Positions 58,578-64,000 of a stretch of 64,000 bases of DNA are shown one piece after another (the first letter of the stretch is position 1; each line of letters starts with the position of its first letter). The DNA comes from Methylobacterium fujisawaense. Lineage in GTDB: Bacteria; Pseudomonadota; Alphaproteobacteria; Rhizobiales; Beijerinckiaceae. The notes below the pieces were generated by a model that was given only the letters and a program-made list of their open reading frames with translations, was not told the origin of the DNA and did not search any database. A program made the position numbers and the translations under genes. Location of the stretch: the NCBI RefSeq assembly GCF_014138435.1, contig NZ_JACJIM010000005.1:434001-498000 (forward strand). Direction: 5' to 3'.

Positions 58578-59324
58578 TTGGACAAGCTCAGCCAGCCCTT
58601 CAAAGATGGCCTGCCGAACCTCAGCCAAGCGCATTTCGAGGTGCCGACCCGCGACAGCCTAGACGCGGCGGCGCCGTTCACCCATGCGCCCCGCTTCCTG
58701 ATCCTCTACGGCTCGCTGCGGGAGCGCTCGTTCAGCCGCTGCCTCGCGTACGAGGCCGCCCGGCTCCTCGAAGCCATGGGCGGCGAGGTGCGGATCTTCC
58801 ACGCGGACGGCCTGCCCCTGCCGGACGATGCGACCGCCGACCACTTAAAGGTGCAGGAGCTGCGCAATCTCTCGATCTGGTCCGAGGGCCAGGTGTGGGT
58901 CTCACCGGAGCGGCACGGTACCCTGACCGGCGTGATGAAAAGTCAGATCGACTGGCTGCCCTTGAGCGAGGGCAGCGTGCGGCCGACCCAGGGGCGCACC
59001 CTTGCCGTGATGCAGGTCTCCGGCGGCTCGCAGAGCTTCAACGCCGTGAACGCCTTGCGCGTGCTCGGCCGCTGGATGCGGATGATCACCATCCCGAATC
59101 AATCGTCCGTGCCGATGGCCTACAAGGAGTTTGACGACGCGGGCCGGATGAAGCCGGGGCCGCTCTACGAGCGGGTCGTGGACGTGTGCGAGGAGCTGGT
59201 GAAGTTCACGCTCCTGACCCGAGAGCGGGCCGACTACCTGGTGGACCGCTACAGCGAGCGGAAGGAGCGCGCGCCGGAGCGGCTGAGCGCGGTGGCCGCC
59301 GACATTGGCTTTGTGAAGCGCTGA
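58578..59324 (+). CDS. arsH: ArsH NADPH-dependent flavoprotein
   Basis: A 248-aa FMN-binding oxidoreductase of the NADPH:FMN reductase fold, which oxidises trivalent organoarsenicals. Landmarks are RFLILYGSLRERSFSRCLAY (phosphate-binding loop of FMN, GSLRERSFS), VWVSPERHGTLTGVMKSQID, LAVMQVSGGSQSFNAVNALR and MITIPNQSSVPMAYKEFDD, all typical of ArsH. There is no ATG near the start. TTG 58578 is chosen; TTG 58554 lies inside the operator. It diverges from arsR. Confidence 0.93.
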   Translation: MDKLSQPFKDGLPNLSQAHFEVPTRDSLDAAAPFTHAPRFLILYGSLRERSFSRCLAYEAARLLEAMGGEVRIFHADGLPLPDDATADHLKVQELRNLSIWSEGQVWVSPERHGTLTGVMKSQIDWLPLSEGSVRPTQGRTLAVMQVSGGSQSFNAVNALRVLGRWMRMITIPNQSSVPMAYKEFDDAGRMKPGPLYERVVDVCEELVKFTLLTRERADYLVDRYSERKERAPERLSAVAADIGFVKR

Positions 59325-59796
59325 GACCAGTCCCGGGAAACAACCCGAGGAGCATGCCGATGCTGACCCTTGAACGCCCGCACACGATGGCACCGGCCGC
59401 CGCCAGCGACATACCGCTGGGTGCCCTGCGCGCTGCCTGCGATACGCAGCCGGAGACGCCCATGGGTGTTCAGTCACGCCAGGCGGACGATCCAACGCGG
59501 CTGCCACGTCGCCGAGGTGAAGGCCGAACGGTTCGCCGCCCTCGAACGCGGCGCAAGCCCGGAAGCTTGATCGGATACCCTCATCCTCTCCGGGACGTGA
59601 CCGAGGGCGACCGCACGCAAATGACCGTCGGCAAGTTCGCCGCGATCATCCGCACGGTGTCCTAACACGTCGGCCCCGACCTGGGCGCCCGCCCGAATCG
59701 ACGCCATTCCCACCTGGCGGGAGGCATTCCGCGACCCTTGACCTTCCCACCATGGGAAGCCCCATCTGTGCGGGACGCCACCACAGGGAGAGCGTC
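59325..59796. other. Region between arsH and copZ, no confident gene
   Basis: A frame from about 59354 (MPMLTLERPHTMAPAAASDI) runs to 59665 but changes character to Arg-rich noise after 60 or so residues. A second frame ends VAEVKAERFAALERGASPEA. They may be pieces of one decayed gene. The right end contains the MerR-type promoter for copZ. Confidence 0.4.
59738..59768 (+). promoter_or_regulatory. CueR/MerR-type copper promoter before copZ
   Basis: -35 TTGACC (59738-59743), a 19-bp spacer, -10 CATCTG (59763-59768). The spacer holds the dyad CTTCCCA-CCA-TGGGAAG (59743-59759), which resembles CueR operators (CTTCC...GGAAG). It ends 28 bp before the copZ ATG. No cueR gene is in the window. Confidence 0.78.
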
Positions 59797-60009
59797 ATGT
59801 ACCGCTACAAGGTCGACAGGATGGGTTGCGGAGGCTGCGCCAAGTCCGTGACCCGGGCCATCGCCGGCATCGAGCCGGGCGCCCTGGTCGAGGTGGACCT
59901 CGGGGCCAAGCTCGTGACCGTGTCCGGCGCGACCGGCCCTGCGGACCGCATTGCCGAGACCATAGTCGCCGCAGGCTTCCCCGCCGAGCCGCTGAGCCCG
60001 ACGGCGTGA
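59797..60009 (+). CDS. copZ: CopZ-like copper chaperone (HMA domain)
   Basis: A 70-aa cytoplasmic metallochaperone, one heavy-metal-associated domain. It starts MYRYKVDRMGCGGCAKSVTR with the CxxC site as CGGC, followed by IEPGALVEVDLGAKLVTVSG and IVAAGFPAEPL. AGGGAGAGCGTC precedes the ATG. The Met usually preceding the first Cys is displaced by one residue (MGCGGC). It would pass Cu(I) to the P-type ATPase at 61923, which itself lacks an N-terminal HMA domain. Confidence 0.88.
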   Translation: MYRYKVDRMGCGGCAKSVTRAIAGIEPGALVEVDLGAKLVTVSGATGPADRIAETIVAAGFPAEPLSPTA

Positions 60010-60103
60010 GTCGGGGGGACGAGCCGCAACCAAACCCGAATGCGCGCATTCACGTCCCAGGGACGACGCCGTCCCTACGTTTGGGCCGAGGTTGGCGACC
60101 GGC

Positions 60104-60580
60104 ATGGGTTTCGACCGGCATATCGTGCGTCTGATGGCGGCGATGATCCTCGCGATCATCGCCCATGTCGCGCCGTCCGCCGTCCAGGCTCACGAGGGGC
60201 ACGTCCACTGCGGCCACCGCGGTCGCATGGTCTCGGATGCCGCCACGGCGTCCCTTCCCGCGGCGAACCCGGGTCTCGACAAGGCGTCGGGCATCGCCGA
60301 GTTGGCGGTGACGCTGTTGACCGCGCCTCGCCTACGCGTGACCACCGGCAAGTCGACGGCATCCGTTCGGGCGGTCGATGCCGACCGATGCTGCTGCCCC
60401 GGCCCCTGCAAGCGACGCTGCTGTGGGACGACGGTGGGCGGCACATTCGGTGTTTTTGCCGGACCCGCATCACCCGCCATGCCCATGTTTCGGGCGGCCA
60501 TGTTAATCCCGGATAATGTCGCCGGACGCGCGGGTATCGCTCCCGAGGCGCTGCGCAAGCCCCCACGAACCCTCGCGTGA
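60104..60580 (+). CDS. Secreted Cys/His-rich hypothetical protein
   Basis: A 158-aa product from ATG 60104 (or 60092). Signal-like N-terminus RLMAAMILAIIAHVAPSAVQ, then AHEGHVHCGHRGRM, a His/Cys motif. A central cluster DADRCCCPGPCKRRCCGTTV has six cysteines. The tail has Met residues (PAMPMFRAAM). It is 94 bp after copZ on the same strand. Thiol-rich secreted proteins of this kind probably bind copper; no family recognised. Confidence 0.6.
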   Translation: MGFDRHIVRLMAAMILAIIAHVAPSAVQAHEGHVHCGHRGRMVSDAATASLPAANPGLDKASGIAELAVTLLTAPRLRVTTGKSTASVRAVDADRCCCPGPCKRRCCGTTVGGTFGVFAGPASPAMPMFRAAMLIPDNVAGRAGIAPEALRKPPRTLA

Positions 60581-60834
60581 GATGAGGCGCGCCCGAGGCG
60601 CGCGACGCCCGAGGTGCGACCGCAGTCGTGGCGTGCACCGACTATCCCGTGGCGAGGCCCATCTCTCATCTCGCGTTGATCCGGCGCCGCTGACGTAGGG
60701 TCCCTCTGCCGCTGTCTCAGCGGGATGCTCGCCCACGCTCAGCACAAGGTCGGCGACGCCTCGACGAGCCTCGCCGCCGCGTGCCCTCATTGCAGACCCG
60801 CGCCTAGACATACAGAAATATTATAGACAATAAA
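60581..60834. other. Gene-free stretch before the copper-storage gene
   Basis: About 250 bp. The first two thirds are GC-rich with overlapping noise frames. From about 60808 the composition changes abruptly to AT-rich, continuing to 60950, which is unlike the rest of the window and probably marks a promoter or a seam of acquired DNA. Confidence 0.4.
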
Positions 60835-60915
60835 TTGAACGTAATCCGACGAATATGGTTATGGATCTGATCGCAATTCAGCAAAAACGCAAATTACGTC
60901 TATGTATTTGCTGAA
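60835..60915 (+). promoter_or_regulatory. AT-rich control region with inverted repeat before csp
   Basis: TTCAGCAAA (60877-60885) and TTTGCTGAA (60907-60915) form a perfect 9-bp inverted repeat with a 21-bp interval, ending 36 bp before the csp start. Upstream, TTGAAC (60835-60840) and GTTATG (60858-60863) are 17 bp apart and could be a sigma-70-type promoter. The repeat could be an operator or an mRNA hairpin. Confidence 0.45.
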
Positions 60916-60951
60916 CTTATGGCAGCACCCATCAACTTAAGGAGAACAAGG

Positions 60952-61284
60952 ATGCACAAAATGTCTGGCGAGATGCAATCTTGCATCGACGAGTGCCTGC
61001 GCTGCTATCAAAGCTGCCTTGGCATGGCCTCCAACCACTGTCTCCCCGCCGGCGGCAAGCACGTCGAGCCGGAGCATTTTCGCCTGATGATGGCCTGCGC
61101 GGAAATATGCCGAACCTCGGCGCACTTCATGCTGATCGGCCTGCCCGAGCACACGCACACCTGTCGAGCCTGCGCCGAGGTCTGCGAGGCCTGCGCGCGG
61201 AGCTGTGAGGCGGTCGGCGACATGCAGGACTGCGTCGCGCAGTGCCGCCGGTGTGCCGAGACCTGCCGGAAAATGACCGCTTGA
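60952..61284 (+). CDS. Copper-storage-like four-helix protein (DUF326/Csp)
   Basis: A 110-aa cytoplasmic protein with no signal peptide. Cysteines recur every few residues on helices: QSCIDECLRCYQSCLGMASN, MMACAEICRTSAHFMLIG, HTCRACAEVCEACARSCEAV and DMQDCVAQCRRCAETCRKM. This is the pattern of Csp proteins, whose helix bundle stores many Cu(I) ions in its core. Without an export signal it corresponds to the cytosolic Csp3 type. AAGGAGAACAAGG precedes ATG 60952. Confidence 0.9.
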   Translation: MHKMSGEMQSCIDECLRCYQSCLGMASNHCLPAGGKHVEPEHFRLMMACAEICRTSAHFMLIGLPEHTHTCRACAEVCEACARSCEAVGDMQDCVAQCRRCAETCRKMTA

Positions 61285-61340
61285 ACCCTGACGGGGCGGC
61301 CGAGCCGGCCGTCCCGATTGATCAATTGGAGGAGATGATC

Positions 61341-61838
61341 ATGAACGTTCGTACCCTGACACTCGCGATGACCCTGGCGCTGACCGGCATCGGCGCGGCC
61401 CTCGCCGCGGATAACGACCATGGCTCCAACGACCACGGCTCCATGCAGGCCCCGTCGTTCGAGCTGCCCGCAACCTGCAAGGCGGCGTCGGCCGGCAAGG
61501 AGTCCTCGATGAAGGACATGCAGGGCCACATGTCGATGGCGATGCAGGGCATGTCCGGTCAGGCGACCGACACCCAGAAGGGCCTGCAGCACGCCATGAT
61601 GCAGATGAACGGCCCGATGATGGAAGGCATGATGGCCGGCGACCCCGACGTCGCCTGGATCTGCGCGATGATCCCGCATCACATGGGCGCCATCGCCATG
61701 GCCCAGGTCGGCCTGAGGAACGGCGACAATCCCGAGGCTAAGAAGATCGCCGAGAAGAGCATCCAGGAACAGGAGAAGAGCATCAAGGAGCTCACTGCCT
61801 GGCTCGACAAGAACGCCCGTAAGGAAGGCAAGCAGTAA
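61341..61838 (+). CDS. DUF305 periplasmic Met-rich protein
   Basis: A 165-aa secreted protein. Signal peptide VRTLTLAMTLALTGIGAALA. The mature part is Met-rich (MKDMQGHMSMAMQGMSGQAT, AMMQMNGPMMEGMMAGD). The DUF305 core has ICAMIPHHMGAIAMAQVGLR, with the HHMGAI motif, and a C-terminal helix rich in Lys/Glu. GGAGG lies nine bases before ATG 61341. Likely periplasmic copper binding. It is 56 bp after the csp gene and 84 bp before the ATPase. Confidence 0.88.
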   Translation: MNVRTLTLAMTLALTGIGAALAADNDHGSNDHGSMQAPSFELPATCKAASAGKESSMKDMQGHMSMAMQGMSGQATDTQKGLQHAMMQMNGPMMEGMMAGDPDVAWICAMIPHHMGAIAMAQVGLRNGDNPEAKKIAEKSIQEQEKSIKELTAWLDKNARKEGKQ

Positions 61839-61922
61839 GCCTGAGAGAACCACTTGTCCGCGGCCCAAATCGCGTCCGCTCTCGCGGGCCGCGGAGATCG
61901 AAGTCGCGCGGAGGGACCGGTC

Positions 61923-64000
61923 ATGAGCAATTCGTCGAAAACGCATCTCGCCCCGGCGGCCCGCGCCTGCTCCGAAGGACACGGGCATGACCACTCCGTC
62001 GCTTCCCATGCGCACGACCATGCCGGCATGGCCGCGGATGACGCGGGTGCGTCCCGCGTGAAGGACCCGGTCTGCGGGATGATGGTCGACCCGCACGCGA
62101 CCGAGCACCGGGCCGAGCACGACGGGCATCCCTACTACTTCTGCTCGAACGGCTGCCGGACGAAGTTCGTGGCCGAGCCGGTCCGCTACCTCGACCCCGG
62201 CCAGTCCGCAGCCAAGTCCGACCCGGTGCCGGAAGGCTCGATCTACACCTGTCCGATGCACCCGGAGATCAGGCAGGTCGGCCCCGGGGCATGCCCGATC
62301 TGCGGCATGGGGCTTGAGCCGGCGATGGTCGGCGCCGACGACGGCCCCAGCGAGGAGCTCGTCGATATGACCCGCCGGTTCCGGGTCGGGCTGGTCCTGA
62401 CCCTGCCGGTGTTCGTGCTGGAGATGGGCGGGCACCTCTTCGGCCTGACCGAACGGCTCGGGCAGCAGACCTCGAATTGGATCCAGTTCGCGCTCGCCAC
62501 CCCGGTGGTGCTCTGGGCCGGCTGGCCCTTCTTCGTTCGGGCCTGGCACTCCGTCCTGTCTCGGAACCTGAACATGTTCACCCTGGTCGCCCTCGGGACG
62601 GGCACGGCCTACCTCTACAGCGTGGTGGCGACCCTTGCCCCGGGGCTGTTCCCGGAAGCGCTACGCGGGCACGGCGGGGCGGTGCCGGCCTACTTCGAGG
62701 CGGCGGCGGTGATCACCGTGCTCGTGCTGCTCGGACAGGTCCTGGAGCTTCGCGCCCGCGAGAGCACCGGCGGCGCGCTGCGGGCGCTCCTCGACCTCGC
62801 GCCGAAAACCGCCCGCCGCATCCGGCCCGACGGCGAGGACGAGGAGGTGCAGCTCGATGCCATCGCCATCGGCGACCGGCTGCGCGTGCGCCCCGGCGAG
62901 AAGGTCCCGGTCGACGGCGCGGTGGTGGAGGGCCGCAGCGCCGTCGACGAGAGCCTCGTGACGGGGGAATCGATGCCCGTCACCAAGGAGGTCGGCGGCG
63001 CGGTGATCGGCGGCAGCCTCAACCAGTCCGGCTCGCTCGTGGTCGAGGCGACCAGGGTCGGGCGCGACACCATGCTGGCGCGCATCGTCCAGATGGTGGC
63101 CGAGGCGCAGCGTTCGCGGGCCCCGATCCAGCGCCTCGCCGATCAAGTCGCGGGCTGGTTCGTGCCGGCGGTCATTGGCGTGGCGGCGCTGGCCTTCGCC
63201 GCCTGGATGGCGTTCGGGCCGGAGCCGCGCTTCACCTTCGCGCTCCTCGCCGCGGTGGCGGTGCTGATCATCGCCTGCCCGTGCGCGCTCGGTCTCGCGA
63301 CGCCGATGTCGATCATGGTCGGCGTCGGTCGCGGCGCCGGGGCCGGGGTGCTCGTCAAGAATGCGGAGGCACTGGAGCGGATGGAGCGGGTCACGACTCT
63401 TGTGGTCGACAAGACCGGCACCCTGACCGAAGGCAAGCCGGCCGTGACGCGGGTCGTGGCGGCGGCCGGGTTCGACGAGGACACGCTCCTGCGCCTCGCG
63501 GCGAGCGTCGAGCGGGCGAGCGAGCACCCGCTCGCCCTGGCCATCGTGGCGGCCGCCGGGAAGCGCGGGATCGCGACCGGCCCCGTCGCGGATTTCGACA
63601 GCCCGACCGGGAAGGGCGCGCTCGGCACCGTTGAGGGCCGCCGCGTGGCGCTGGGCAACGCCGCCTTCCTGCAGGAGCAAGGGGTCGACGTATCGACCCA
63701 TGCGACCGAAGCCGACGAACTCCGGCGTGACGGCGCGACGGCGATCTTCGCCGGCGTCGATGGCCGGGTGGCCGGCGTCATCGCCATCGCCGACCCGGTC
63801 AAGGCCACGACGGCCGAGGCGCTGGCGGCGCTTCGGGCCGAGGGCATCCGGGTGGTGATGCTGACCGGTGACAACCGCACCACCGCCGAGGCGGTGGCAC
63901 GCCGGCTCGGCATCGAAGAGGTCGAGGCGGAGGTGTTGCCCGACCAGAAGGCTGCGGTGGTCGAGCGCCACAAGGCGGCCGGGCAGGTGGTCGCGATGGC
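61923..64000 (+). CDS. copA: Copper-exporting P-type ATPase with YHS domain (3' end cut)
   Basis: At least 692 codons, running off the window. The His-rich N-terminus (SEGHGHDHSVASHAHDHAG) is followed by a YHS domain (KDPVCGMMVDPHATEH, YYFCSNGCRTKFVAEPVRYL, about 48-92). A heavy-metal-binding module follows (YTCPMHPEIRQVGPGACPIC, about 109-135); no classical HMA domain. The P1B core has ESLVTGESMPVTKEVGG, the CPC ion site in IIACPCALGLATP (about 452), DKTGTLTEGKP (phosphorylated Asp about 496), SEHPLALAI and MLTGDNRTTAEA. The hinge GDGxNDAPAL and last helices lie beyond 64000. GGAGGGACCGGTC precedes the ATG. Confidence 0.95.
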   Translation, partial: MSNSSKTHLAPAARACSEGHGHDHSVASHAHDHAGMAADDAGASRVKDPVCGMMVDPHATEHRAEHDGHPYYFCSNGCRTKFVAEPVRYLDPGQSAAKSDPVPEGSIYTCPMHPEIRQVGPGACPICGMGLEPAMVGADDGPSEELVDMTRRFRVGLVLTLPVFVLEMGGHLFGLTERLGQQTSNWIQFALATPVVLWAGWPFFVRAWHSVLSRNLNMFTLVALGTGTAYLYSVVATLAPGLFPEALRGHGGAVPAYFEAAAVITVLVLLGQVLELRARESTGGALRALLDLAPKTARRIRPDGEDEEVQLDAIAIGDRLRVRPGEKVPVDGAVVEGRSAVDESLVTGESMPVTKEVGGAVIGGSLNQSGSLVVEATRVGRDTMLARIVQMVAEAQRSRAPIQRLADQVAGWFVPAVIGVAALAFAAWMAFGPEPRFTFALLAAVAVLIIACPCALGLATPMSIMVGVGRGAGAGVLVKNAEALERMERVTTLVVDKTGTLTEGKPAVTRVVAAAGFDEDTLLRLAASVERASEHPLALAIVAAAGKRGIATGPVADFDSPTGKGALGTVEGRRVALGNAAFLQEQGVDVSTHATEADELRRDGATAIFAGVDGRVAGVIAIADPVKATTAEALAALRAEGIRVVMLTGDNRTTAEAVARRLGIEEVEAEVLPDQKAAVVERHKAAGQVVAM

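Noticed and set aside
59354..59665. Possible gene MPMLTLERPHTMAP... after arsH
   Set aside because: The start is plausible, but composition turns to Arg-rich noise and no ribosome site or family is visible; kept only as part of an unexplained region.
1..64000. tRNA, rRNA, CRISPR arrays, transposases or integrases
   Set aside because: None recognised by eye; no regular direct-repeat arrays, no DDE or tyrosine-recombinase motifs in any frame examined. A dedicated covariance-model search could still find small RNAs.

Overview
The window is very GC-rich, and every long reading frame has the codon bias of an alphaproteobacterium. The core genes at the left (gyrB, a class A penicillin-binding protein, small proteins of the MSNVLPFRP type) suggest Methylobacterium/Methylorubrum or a close relative. 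That assignment is inferred from sequence style and was not checked by alignment.

Positions 1-13143 look like ordinary chromosome: a Wza-type polysaccharide export lipoprotein, small secreted proteins, a bifunctional PBP1A-like enzyme, a GH13 trehalose-synthase-like enzyme, an MBL-fold hydrolase, an aldo/keto reductase and gyrB. Immediately after gyrB the character changes. Positions 13144-14300 hold an inverted repeat and a broken Uma2-family gene. From there to the end almost every gene concerns metals or metalloids. I read 13.2-64 kb as an accessory metal-resistance island. No integrase, transposase or tRNA was recognised inside it, so its ends and mode of transfer cannot be given.

Island modules, left to right. 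(a) 14.3-19.7 kb: three COG4705-type membrane proteins and a periplasmic helical protein behind a two-component system and an EamA permease. (b) 19.9-27.8 kb: a truncated MFS gene, then a czcD/czcA/czcB cluster with small proteins. (c) 28.0-29.2 kb: four tiny secreted proteins, two of them His-rich, with strong hairpin terminators. (d) 29.3-34.5 kb: a run CDF-CDF-ZIP-response regulator-histidine kinase behind a MerR-type promoter, with a CadR/ZntR-like merR gene diverging from it. (e) 34.6-35.7 kb: merR, a textbook mer operator, merT and a Cys-rich zinc-ribbon protein, but no merA or merP. (f) 36.5-44.7 kb: a copper block with multicopper oxidase, an outer-membrane factor, lipoprotein, CusF and a DUF305-CusF fusion. 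It continues without gaps into a lytic transglycosylase, a 41-residue ORF and a GNAT enzyme, and ends in an ABC membrane domain lacking an ATPase. (g) 44.9-47.8 kb: a DUF2231 protein, then an ECF sigma factor/NrsF pair and a small secreted protein. (h) 48.4-54.5 kb: a plus-strand cus operon (YtkA-like, CusB, CusA, DUF411). (i) 54.7-59.3 kb: an ars locus with arsR, two unrelated arsenate reductases, arsB, an MFS permease and divergent arsH. (j) 59.7-64.0 kb: a CueR-type promoter and copZ, a Cys/His secreted protein, a copper-storage-like protein, DUF305 and a YHS-containing copper P-type ATPase cut by the window end.

Regulation can be partly read from the DNA. There are three MerR-family promoters with 19-bp spacers (33.9, 35.05 and 59.75 kb), one ArsR palindrome (58.54 kb), and three copies of GTAAC(G/C)-N16-CGGA. 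The last precede the ECF sigma operon, the small gene at 47.6 kb and the outer-membrane factor start at 43.7 kb, and are proposed as the sigma factor's own promoter. The most novel-looking parts are the COG4705 array with its four-fold internal repeat, the transglycosylase/small ORF/GNAT/ABC-membrane chain, and the ECF regulon.
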